Below are positions 1 through 4,947 of a DNA stretch of 5,396 nt, one piece after another (positions within the stretch are counted from its first letter, which is position 1; each line of letters begins with the position of its first letter). Origin of the DNA: JACCUZ01 sp038246575 (GTDB lineage Bacteria; Actinomycetota; Actinomycetes; JACCUZ01); the NCBI GenBank assembly GCA_038246575.1, contig JBBRVU010000240.1, forward strand, positions 1-5,396, written 5' to 3'. The notes beneath the pieces are model-generated. The model was not told the DNA's origin. It saw only the letters and a program-made list of their open reading frames with translations, and did not search any database. The position numbers were made by a program, and so were the translations under genes.

Positions 1-1391
1 AGGCCGACCGCGTAGAACGCGGGGATGGCGAACGCCGCATACAGGAACAGCCACGGCAGGTTGAACTTGGACTCGGATCGCAGCCTGGACCGGATGGCGC
101 GGTAGATGATAATGAACCACAGGAACAGGCCGATCACGAGCAGGATCTGCCAGAACCGAGGCAGATCCAGGTACTCCCACTGCTGATCGAAGAAGATGGA
201 GCCTTTCGCCCACGACGGCCCGTACGTGCTGATGGCGGTCGTGGTCATCATTCCGACCACGACGATCGTCAGGGCTCCCAGCAACCCATAGGCCAGCCAG
301 TGCTGCCTGCGTGGTTCCCGGCCCGAGATGATGGGCGCCAGGAAGATCGCAGCCGCCAGGAAGGCGGCCGCCGTCCACAGTAAGGAGAGCTGTAGGTGCC
401 AGGTGCGCGCGAGGTTGAACGGCAGGATCTGAGCCAGGTCGAGACCAAAGAAGCTGCTCAGGTCCGCCCGGTAGTGCTCCACGGCTGCCCCGAGTGTGGC
501 CTGGATGAGGAAGAGCAGTGACACCACTAGGAAGAACCAGGCGGTGGCCTTCTGGGCTTTGGTGATGCCGACCTTGCCCGGCTGGAGGAAGGAGAGGGAC
601 GGGAGTTCGGTGCCGTGCCAGCCGATCTTCTTGCTCCACCTGCCATAGAGCGCGAACAACGCGCCAAGACCGACCAACAGCGCCACCAGCGACATCGCCG
701 ACCACACCAGAATGTCCGCCGACGGGTCGTTGTCAACGCGTGGCTCGGCCGGCCAGTTGTTGGTGTAGGAGTAACTGTGGCCTGGGCGCTCGGCAGCAGC
801 CGCCCACGCGGTCCAGCCGAAGAACGCCGTCAGCTCGCGGATCTGAGCAGGGTCGGTGATGGCGGACGGCAAGAGCCCGTGCTCGGTGGTGTCCACGCCA
901 AAGAACTCGGCGTAGTACGCACGGATCTCCTCGAAGGCAGTGACCTGTTCGGGTGTGAAGACCAGCACGCCGGTATCTGGGTCGTAGCGGTTGGCCCGCA
1001 GCATCTCCTTCGTGGCAGCCGTCGGGTCCTGCACCCCCTGCTCACGCAGGGACCCTTGAATGTGCTCACTGGACAGTCGCAAGTATTCGGCGGTGAAGTC
1101 CGGCCCGAGATAGGCCCCATGGCCCAAGATCGAGCCGTACTGCTGCAAACCTCGCCGCAAGAAGGTCTCCTGGCCAGCCGTGATGTCTTCCTCAGTGAAA
1201 AGCGTCTTGCCGTCAGTGCTCACCACCTGCGCGGGTAACGGCATCGAATCCGTGTAGGTGCGATAGGCCAGAATCCCCATCACAAGAAAACCGAACAGCA
1301 AGACGAGGGCGACGCCCTGCACCCACCCCTTGGAGATCGCGATCTCCGCCTTCGAAGACTGCTGCTCCACGCCCTTCGCCACACTGCTCAT
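1..1391 (-). CDS. norB: Quinol-dependent nitric oxide reductase (qNOR, NorB/NorZ type), N-terminal part, cut by the window edge
   Basis: This is an integral membrane enzyme that reduces two NO to N2O with electrons from quinol, in NO detoxification or denitrification. The visible 463 codons start at ATG 1391-1389, with a G-rich GGGTGGGG stretch just upstream. Residues ~24-43 form the first membrane helix. A large extracytoplasmic domain (~45-225) follows and replaces the cytochrome c subunit of cNOR; it carries QETFLRRGLQQYGSILGHGA (74-93) and GWTAWAAAAERPGHSYSYTN (192-211), typical of qNOR. Further helices lie near 226-249, 284-302, 333-354, 365-387 and 413-431. ARTWHLQ (328-334) contains His332, by family knowledge the first low-spin heme b ligand. 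The family is usually about 750-800 residues, so the heme b3 and non-heme iron ligands lie off the window and completeness cannot be judged. The nearest upstream DNA is gene debris, so it appears to be the first gene of its transcript. Confidence 0.93.
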   Translation of the reverse strand, partial: MSSVAKGVEQQSSKAEIAISKGWVQGVALVLLFGFLVMGILAYRTYTDSMPLPAQVVSTDGKTLFTEEDITAGQETFLRRGLQQYGSILGHGAYLGPDFTAEYLRLSSEHIQGSLREQGVQDPTAATKEMLRANRYDPDTGVLVFTPEQVTAFEEIRAYYAEFFGVDTTEHGLLPSAITDPAQIRELTAFFGWTAWAAAAERPGHSYSYTNNWPAEPRVDNDPSADILVWSAMSLVALLVGLGALFALYGRWSKKIGWHGTELPSLSFLQPGKVGITKAQKATAWFFLVVSLLFLIQATLGAAVEHYRADLSSFFGLDLAQILPFNLARTWHLQLSLLWTAAAFLAAAIFLAPIISGREPRRQHWLAYGLLGALTIVVVGMMTTTAISTYGPSWAKGSIFFDQQWEYLDLPRFWQILLVIGLFLWFIIIYRAIRSRLRSESKFNLPWLFLYAAFAIPAFYAVG

Positions 1392-1614
1392 GCTCGCCCC
1401 ACCCGTCCGGATATGGCCCCGCAGGCCAGGCGGCCCCCCATAGTTGGTAACCCTAGTGACGATCCGCGAACCTGTCGCGATAGCGCCTTCCGTTCTTCTT
1501 CCTGCCCGCCAGACCCCCGGCGCTCAACCGATGCTGCCACGTAGGCGCGCTCATCGCTCTGCCGCAATGGCCCGAATTCGGTAGTGCAGCGAACCAGTTG
1601 CGTCTCTCGGCTGG
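1392..1614. other. Unassigned stretch between the nitric oxide reductase gene and the crcB remnant
   Basis: It holds the presumed 5' leader and promoter of the qNOR gene near its left end, then sequence with no intact gene. On the minus strand the frame of the crcB remnant stays open to a TAG at 1455-1453, but after the CrcB-like part it reads as arginine-rich sequence I do not recognise. Another minus-strand frame (~1480-1575) encodes a charged stretch containing DERAYVAASVERR and QEEERK. This faintly recalls the linker after NTPase modules of large STAND-type proteins, which is a guess. I treat the stretch as degraded or non-coding. Confidence 0.4.
1465..1479. promoter_or_regulatory. Possible operator dyad upstream of the nitric oxide reductase gene
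   Basis: A perfect inverted repeat, CGCGA-N5-TCGCG, lies about 75-90 bp upstream of the qNOR start codon. On the minus strand an AACTAT box (plus 1440-1445) between the dyad and the gene could be a -10 element, but no convincing -35 accompanies it. Genes for NO reductase are commonly controlled by NO-sensing regulators. The dyad does not match an NsrR or FNR/NNR consensus that I know, so the assignment rests only on symmetry and position. Five-base arms are short in GC-rich DNA and could arise by chance. Confidence 0.2.
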
Positions 1615-1695
1615 GGAGCCGACGACGTTGACGGTGAACGTCCCCCATGGGTAGACGCTGTCGTGCCGGGACTGCACCAGCAGGTCGGTCAGGTA
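1615..1695 (-). pseudogene. crcB: Fragment of a CrcB/Fluc fluoride channel gene (27 residues of the N-terminal region)
   Basis: Read on the minus strand, this stretch encodes YLTDLLVQSRHDS followed by VYPWGTFTVNVVGS. CrcB fluoride exporters have this near the N-terminus: the helix-1 end, a short loop, then the P-x-G-T-x-x-V-N-x-x-G-S helix-2 start, whose Asn lines the ion pathway. Similarity begins abruptly at the Tyr codon (1695-1693) and stops after Gly-Ser (1615). Past that point the expected hydrophobic FLLG-type helix is absent and the frame goes into unrelated arginine-rich sequence. A working CrcB is about 120-130 residues and dimeric with four helices per chain, so this is a non-functional relic. 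Its right end directly abuts a fragment of a different gene on the other strand, which points to deletion or recombination and not simple point decay. Confidence 0.75.
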
Positions 1696-1955
1696 TCCAG
1701 CAGGGCAGCGCCACCGTCCAGGTCGGCGACCCCGTCAAACAGGGCCAGCCACTCGCCGCCGTCGGGAACAACGGCCATTCCAGCGCACCACACCTGCACC
1801 TCCACGTACAGGACACCCCCTCAGCCGACAGCAGCGCCGACCGCACCTACCCGATGCTCGTCCGCAAAGTGGAGATCGCCAAGGGTGGCTTCTGGCCGTG
1901 GGGTGACAGCCACGAACTCCACTCCGGCGACCTGGTCCGCACACTCGGCCAGTAG
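1696..1955 (+). pseudogene. C-terminal fragment of an M23 (LytM-type) zinc metallopeptidase gene
   Basis: From about 1696 the plus strand encodes QQGSATVQVGDPVKQGQ, then LAAVGNNGHSSAPHLHLHV, a classic M23 peptidase signature with the HxH zinc/catalytic histidines in PHLHLH. The reading frame continues with a tail containing TYPMLVRKVEI and WPWGDSHELHSGD and ends at TAG 1953-1955. The N-terminal half of the domain, including the other zinc ligands (H-x3-D), is missing: upstream codons in this frame are unlike the family, and the Tyr-Ala-His-Leu normally before QQGS is not there. An in-frame ATG exists at 1647, but the ~16 residues it would add come from the antisense of the crcB relic. It could still be expressed as a short peptide, but not as an active cell-wall hydrolase. 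No signal peptide is present. Confidence 0.8.
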
Positions 1956-1958
1956 CGA

Positions 1959-1970
1959 ATAGGCGCCTAT
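1959..1970. repeat. Perfect 12-bp palindrome ATAGGCGCCTAT just after the M23 remnant
   Basis: The palindrome starts four bases after the TAG of the M23 remnant and lies about 70 bp before the start of the small membrane protein gene. Flanking CG dinucleotides could extend it with a one-base bulge. It may be an operator site or the base of a terminator hairpin. There is no U-tract after it, which weakens the terminator reading. Confidence 0.4.
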
Positions 1971-1985
1971 CGGACATCTGCACGA

Positions 1986-2000
1986 CCGCGCGAATCGCGG
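1986..2000 (+). terminator. Possible GC-rich stem-loop (CCGCG-CGAAT-CGCGG) between the M23 remnant and the next gene
   Basis: Five-base perfect arms enclose a five-base loop, about 30 bp after the M23 remnant stop and about 40 bp before the next start codon. No run of T follows. Many high-GC organisms use terminators without a U-tract, so a termination role is possible but not shown. It may also act in the leader of the downstream small membrane protein gene. Confidence 0.25.
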
Positions 2001-2038
2001 CACTTGCGGACGTTCGGGCTTCCCTCAACGAGGCTGAG

Positions 2039-2323
2039 TTGCAACGATGGGGGATGAGCTTCTCCGAGTCAGAGATTGTCGCCCTGATGGCGATCGCCGT
2101 CGTCCTCAACGGACTCGGCCTCGTGGCGTGGAGACAGGGACTCTTGGGGCGCTGGTACCCGATCGCCATCACCCTGTCGATGTTGGCCCTCTTGGCTGAC
2201 CCCATGAGCCTGCCCGGGGTTGCTCGTGCAGGCGCGATTGCGGCGATGCTGCTGGGATCCCTTGGCCTCGTTGTGTCGGTCCGACACCGCAAGGGCGGAA
2301 CAGTGGGGGCGGCTTCGCGGTAG
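2039..2323 (+). CDS. Small membrane protein of unknown function (about three transmembrane helices)
   Basis: It encodes 94 residues from TTG 2039, or 89 from the internal ATG at 2054. The TTG is preceded by GAGG (2030-2033) with a five-base gap, a usable ribosome site. The ATG has a G-run directly against it, too close for a normal Shine-Dalgarno, so I favour TTG. Hydrophobic segments lie at about 13-30 (IVALMAIAVVLNGLGLV), 40-58 and 62-81, with charged ends: WRQ...GR after helix 1 and RHRKGG after helix 3. This predicts a cytoplasmic, basic C-terminus. I recognise no family. The gene stands alone, between the M23 remnant and the convergent hydrolase gene. Codon choice is consistent with a real high-GC gene and the helix pattern is coherent, so coding is likely. 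Its role is unknown. Confidence 0.7.
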   Translation: MQRWGMSFSESEIVALMAIAVVLNGLGLVAWRQGLLGRWYPIAITLSMLALLADPMSLPGVARAGAIAAMLLGSLGLVVSVRHRKGGTVGAASR

Positions 2324-2375
2324 CCCACCAACCGCGCTGACCGGTCCTCACTGTCTGCGGCAGAAGCGTGCGTTT

Positions 2376-2395
2376 CCCAGCGCGGAGCGACTGGG
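2376..2395. terminator. Stem-loop between two convergent genes, candidate bidirectional terminator
   Basis: CCCAG (2376-2380) pairs with CTGGG (2391-2395), and inside it CGC pairs with GCG around a GGA loop, leaving one bulged A. It sits in the 81-bp gap between the stop codons of the small membrane protein gene (plus) and the hydrolase gene (minus), where a shared terminator is expected. Neither strand has a clear U-tract after the stem. A smaller dyad, TCTGC-G-GCAGA, lies at 2354-2364 in the same gap. Confidence 0.4.
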
Positions 2396-2404
2396 CGCGA
2401 GCGC

Positions 2405-3154
2405 CTAGCAGCTGACCGATTCCAGCACCTTGGCGAGTTCCACCGGTCGGCTCACCATCGGCCAGTGCCACGTCGGCAGCTCGATGTACGTCCAGTCGCC
2501 GTCGATCATGTGCGCGAACATCGGCGCGTAGGGCGCCATCTGCCGCACTTGCTCAAGGCTGAAGCTGCACAGCACGCCGGTCCGTGGCAGGCGCTCCCAG
2601 GCGCCGGTGAGCACGACCGGCTGGGTGGCGGTGCGCCAAGGCTGCGGCTGCGCGCCTTCGACCAGCGCGGCCACGGCATCGTCGTCGACCTCGGGCGCCT
2701 CGGCGGCGAGCACGGCCCAGGGCGGCGGCGGGATCTTCCAGCCCTCGCCGTGTGTCATGACCAGGTCCTGGTTGGCGGCCCGCGCGTCGGGTCCCTCGAA
2801 GTCGGCCTGCGCCATGCCGTCCGGCAGGGGACCCGAGTCGATGTAAACCAGACGGGCCACACGCTCAGGCGCGCGGTCTGCCGCACCGGTCGTCACGAGG
2901 GCGCCGTAGCTGTGGCCGACGAGCACGACGTCGTGCAGGTCGTACTGCTCGAGCAGATGTACGACGTCGTCGATGTGGGTCGTCAGGTCGGTCTCCGGCG
3001 AGGCGAGGTGCGCGCGCTCGCCCATGCCGGAGAGGTCGACGGCGTATACGACGTGGCCGCGCTCGCTCAGCGAGTCTGCGACGGCGCGCCAGATCGAGGC
3101 GCCGAGCCAGAAGCCGGGGACGAGGACGTAGGTAGTGGTGGTGGTGGTGTTCAT
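2405..3154 (-). CDS. Alpha/beta-hydrolase family protein (esterase-like)
   Basis: This is a 249-residue cytoplasmic hydrolase of the small alpha/beta fold group that includes plant methyl esterase-like and EstC-type enzymes; the substrate is unknown. Visible features: strand 1 and oxyanion loop YVLVPGFWLG (9-18), DLSGMGER (40-47), nucleophile elbow VGHSYG (79-84) with Ser82, and the C-terminal histidine in PTWHWPM (His230). Where relatives usually carry the catalytic acid (a C-[ST]-x-D-type turn before the last strand), this protein reads VLCSFSLEQV (194-203) without Asp, so the acid may be Glu201 or lie elsewhere. Start: ATG 3154-3152 matches the usual family N-terminus. A start at 3211 would add 19 residues and has an upstream AGGAAAG, but family fit disfavours it. 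The N-terminus has six threonines in a row from a triplet repeat. The gene diverges from a WYL regulator that probably controls it. Confidence 0.9.
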   Translation of the reverse strand: MNTTTTTTYVLVPGFWLGASIWRAVADSLSERGHVVYAVDLSGMGERAHLASPETDLTTHIDDVVHLLEQYDLHDVVLVGHSYGALVTTGAADRAPERVARLVYIDSGPLPDGMAQADFEGPDARAANQDLVMTHGEGWKIPPPPWAVLAAEAPEVDDDAVAALVEGAQPQPWRTATQPVVLTGAWERLPRTGVLCSFSLEQVRQMAPYAPMFAHMIDGDWTYIELPTWHWPMVSRPVELAKVLESVSC

Positions 3155-3161
3155 GACCCCG

Positions 3162-3167
3162 ACGTTA
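3162..3167 (-). promoter_or_regulatory. Candidate -10 element of a leaderless hydrolase transcript
   Basis: On the minus strand TAACGT fits TAnnnT and is followed by seven bases and then the hydrolase ATG, the spacing seen for leaderless transcripts in Actinomycetota. The bases before this ATG hold no good Shine-Dalgarno, which agrees with leaderless initiation. No clear -35 is visible. Confidence 0.4.
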
Positions 3168-3174
3168 GGGTGGT

Positions 3175-3201
3175 TTGTGGACAGTTTCCGCCCGGTATTC
3201 A
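3175..3201 (+). promoter_or_regulatory. Candidate promoter of the WYL regulator gene in the divergent intergenic region
   Basis: TTGTGG (3175-3180) and TATTCA (3196-3201) could be -35 and -10 boxes, but the 15-base gap is short. The transcript would start near 3208 and carry a leader of about 36 nt with AAGGAG (3235-3240) as a strong ribosome site. The whole 90-bp space between the two divergent genes is the likely place for the regulator to bind. CAGTTTCC (3182-3189) recurs in an interrupted form at 3214-3224, and I see no clean palindrome. Confidence 0.3.
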
Positions 3202-3244
3202 GAAGTCGCATTGCAGTTCTTTCCTGGCTGCCCCAAGGAGAGTT

Positions 3245-4240
3245 GTGACCCGCCCCACCGCACGCGTGCTGGCGATGCTGGAGCTGCTTCAGGCGGGTGG
3301 GCAGCGCACCGTGGGCGAGCTCGCGGCGCGGCTCGGGGTCGACGAGCGGACCGTCCGGCGCTACGCCGAGCATCTTGCCGACCTCGGGATCCCAGTCCAG
3401 GCGCAGCGGGGCAAGTACGGCGGCTACCGGCTCTCACCGGGCTACAAGCTGCCGCCGCTGATGCTCACCGACGACGAGGCCGTCGCCGTCGTCCTGGGCC
3501 TGCGGGCCGCGGAACGCGTGGGGCTCGCCACCACCGACCACGCGGCGACGGCAAGCGCCCTGGCAAAGGTGTCGCGTGTGCTGCCGCGGGTCCTGGGCCA
3601 GCGGCTCGACAGCCTGCTGTCGACCGCGCGCTTCACGACCCCGGCGCGCGCCAGCGCTCCCGCCGGCGCCGACACGCTGCTTGATCTCGCCTGGGCCGCG
3701 CAAGCGCGTCGCACCGTCGTGATCGCCTACACCGCCCGGGACGGACAGGAGTCGCAGCGTGAGCTCGACGTCTACGGCCTGGTCTTCCACTCCGGCCGGT
3801 GGTACGCCACCGGACACGATCACGGCCGTGATGACGTGCGGACATTCCGTTTGGACCGCATCGCCTCAGTCAAGCAGGGCGACGGCTCGTACGTCGTGCC
3901 CGCCGACTTCGACGCGACGACGCAGGTCGTGTCCGGCATCGCGGCGGTTGGGTGGTCGCACGAGGTCGCCGTCGTGCTGCGGACCAGCCTGGCGGAAGCG
4001 GGCGAGCGACTGCCCCTGAGCGTGGGACGGCTGAACGAGCACCTTCACGGCGTGCTCCTCGAGACGCGCGTCGAGCGCCTCGACGGCATGGCCTGCATGC
4101 TGGCCGGGCTCGGCTGGGACTTCGAGGTGATCACCCCCGCTGCCCTGCGCGATGAGGTCCTCGCCCTGTCCGACCGCCTCCGAGTCAGCGCGGTGCGCAG
4201 CGCCGTCGCCGGCACCACGGCTGGTCCGCGGAGTCCGTGA
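3245..4240 (+). CDS. WYL-domain transcriptional regulator (YafY/DeoR-like helix-turn-helix, WYL, WCX)
   Basis: This is a 331-residue DNA-binding regulator. The N-terminal winged helix-turn-helix (~5-63) includes RTVGELAARLGVDERTVRRY and the wing GKYGGYRL (56-63). The WYL domain (~143-213), which in this family senses a ligand, contains VIAYTARDG, GRWYATGHD (184-192) and RTFRLDRI (199-206). The name motif W-Y-L appears as W-Y-A, a common variation. The C-terminal part (~235-320) has the WCX-type pattern with HLHG and LAGLGWDFEVITP. The start is GTG 3245, preceded four bases upstream by AAGGAG. The frame is open far upstream, but only as antisense of the hydrolase gene. Length is typical (300-340). 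It is divergent from the alpha/beta-hydrolase gene, so local control of that gene and of itself is the natural inference. The ligand is unknown. Confidence 0.92.
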   Translation: MTRPTARVLAMLELLQAGGQRTVGELAARLGVDERTVRRYAEHLADLGIPVQAQRGKYGGYRLSPGYKLPPLMLTDDEAVAVVLGLRAAERVGLATTDHAATASALAKVSRVLPRVLGQRLDSLLSTARFTTPARASAPAGADTLLDLAWAAQARRTVVIAYTARDGQESQRELDVYGLVFHSGRWYATGHDHGRDDVRTFRLDRIASVKQGDGSYVVPADFDATTQVVSGIAAVGWSHEVAVVLRTSLAEAGERLPLSVGRLNEHLHGVLLETRVERLDGMACMLAGLGWDFEVITPAALRDEVLALSDRLRVSAVRSAVAGTTAGPRSP

Positions 4241-4385
4241 GCGACACCACCCGGCCGCACATCCCAGCTCGTCACTGCGCCGACCCGTCCGGAGATCGGC
4301 ACGAGCGCGGATCGCGGCATGTCCGTGCGCATCGGCGGCCTGCAAGGAGCGACATCACCGCCGCTGTCGTCGGATACTCATGCAC
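4241..4385. other. Intergenic region between the WYL regulator and the lipoprotein gene
   Basis: No gene is supported here. A GTG overlapping the regulator stop (4237) opens a frame of 82 codons, but it is rich in Arg/His, matches nothing I know and runs 100 bases into the lipoprotein gene, so I do not call it. AAGGAG near 4345-4350 looks like a ribosome site but has no fitting start close downstream. The region probably carries the lipoprotein promoter at its right end. Confidence 0.4.
4373..4378 (+). promoter_or_regulatory. Candidate -10 box of a leaderless lipoprotein transcript
   Basis: GATACT is close to a TATAAT-like -10, keeping A at position 2 and T at position 6. It is followed by seven bases and then the ATG at 4386. 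This spacing would place the RNA start on the ATG itself, so it favours 4386 over the ATG at 4380. There is no Shine-Dalgarno in range of either ATG. No clear -35 is seen. Confidence 0.4.
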
Positions 4386-4841
4386 ATGCGCTCCGCAGTC
4401 GTGTTTGCACTCACCCTGGCGCTCGCGGCACACGCACTCTCCGGTTGCAGCGGTGACGAAGACCCGACCCCACATCCTCAGGTGACCGCAGTCGACTCCC
4501 CGGTACGGCTCGTAGGTCCAGATGATGCCGACCTCGTCCTCTATGTCAGCAACCAGTCTTTCGAGGATGACGACGTCCGCCTGAAGCTGGCCGTGGACGG
4601 CGTCACGGTTGTCGACGGTGAGTTCCCCGTGAAAGGGCAGCACAACTGGATCCGCTTCCCACTGAGTCTCTCGTCCGGCAGCCACGGCCTCACCGCGGAG
4701 TCTGACACCGGAGCCACCTTGAAAGAGTCGTTCCAGGTGCCGGGCGACGAAGCACGTTACGCGGTCCTCAACTACTGGGCCGACGACGAGCCCCCCAAGC
4801 TCGAATGGCACTTCCAGACTGACCCCGTGTACTTCGGCTGA
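4386..4841 (+). CDS. Small secreted lipoprotein of unknown function
   Basis: It encodes 151 residues from ATG 4386 (153 from the in-frame ATG 4380). The N-terminus is a lipoprotein signal: a basic start (MR), a hydrophobic stretch (AVVFALTLALAAHA) and the lipobox LSGC with Cys21 as the lipidated residue, so the mature protein should be anchored on the outer face of the membrane. An acidic linker (SGDEDPTPHP) follows. The rest (~40-151) reads as alternating beta strands, for example ADLVLYVSNQSF, VRLKLAVDGVTVVDGEF, NWIRFPLSL and HGLTAESDTGATLKESFQV, which suggests an immunoglobulin-like beta sandwich. It ends with YAVLNYW...LEWHFQTDPVYFG. I recall similar YVSNQSF proteins only as hypothetical. 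It has no catalytic motif that I can see. It stands as its own unit, with a different promoter-like box from the upstream regulator. Confidence 0.88.
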   Translation: MRSAVVFALTLALAAHALSGCSGDEDPTPHPQVTAVDSPVRLVGPDDADLVLYVSNQSFEDDDVRLKLAVDGVTVVDGEFPVKGQHNWIRFPLSLSSGSHGLTAESDTGATLKESFQVPGDEARYAVLNYWADDEPPKLEWHFQTDPVYFG

Positions 4842-4864
4842 CGCCTGCAGTCAGGGCCATCAAG

Positions 4865-4897
4865 TCTGCCGCCGCATGAGACGAACAACGCGGCAGA
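4865..4897 (+). terminator. Inverted repeat after the lipoprotein gene, candidate terminator
   Basis: TCTGCCGC (4865-4872) and GCGGCAGA (4890-4897) form a perfect eight-base stem with a 17-base loop, beginning 23 bases after the lipoprotein stop. No U-tract follows, so this is a candidate only. The right arm belongs to a 13-base sequence repeated at 5248-5260. Confidence 0.35.
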
Positions 4898-4909
4898 TCC
4901 GGACGGATC
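4896..4909. promoter_or_regulatory. Palindrome GATCCG-GA-CGGATC upstream of the second small membrane protein gene
   Basis: Perfect six-base arms are separated by two bases and end 26 bp before the candidate -10 box at 4936, so the site overlaps or just precedes the -35 region. This position suits a repressor or activator site. No known consensus is recognised. Confidence 0.3.
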
Positions 4910-4935
4910 CTGAAGCGCGAGCGGCCGGGCCCCTC

Positions 4936-4941
4936 TACCTT
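4936..4941 (+). promoter_or_regulatory. Candidate -10 box of a leaderless transcript for the two-helix membrane protein
   Basis: TACCTT fits TAnnnT and lies six bases before GTG 4948. No Shine-Dalgarno precedes either this GTG or the ATG at 4963, so leaderless initiation at the GTG is the simplest reading and decides the start used here. Confidence 0.45.
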
Positions 4942-4947
4942 TGTCTT

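Noticed and set aside
615..1238. 207-codon plus-strand open frame
   Set aside because: It is antisense to the well-supported qNOR gene, has no recognisable motif and is rich in Arg/Gly as expected for a GC-rich shadow frame.
1647..1695. In-frame ATG upstream of the M23 remnant as a real start
   Set aside because: The codons it adds are the antisense of crcB-like sequence and do not resemble M23 peptidases, so a genuine start is unlikely.
1388..1846. 152-codon minus-strand frame across the debris zone
   Set aside because: It runs antisense to the M23 remnant and out of frame with the crcB remnant, so it is not one gene. Only a short charged part was kept as a possible relic.
2465..3244. A 260-codon N-terminal extension of the WYL regulator frame
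   Set aside because: It is the antisense of the hydrolase gene. The regulator family begins at the GTG 3245, which has AAGGAG just upstream.
3155..3373. N-terminal extension of the hydrolase, including a start at 3211 or 3373
   Set aside because: Relatives start right before the YVLVPGF strand; the extension overlaps the divergent promoter region and the regulator gene. The 3211 start has a fair ribosome site, so it is kept as a minor alternative.
4237..4485. 82-codon frame overlapping the regulator stop by GTGA
   Set aside because: The stop-start overlap is attractive, but the product is low-complexity Arg/His-rich, has no ribosome site of note and overlaps the lipoprotein signal-peptide region by 100 bases.
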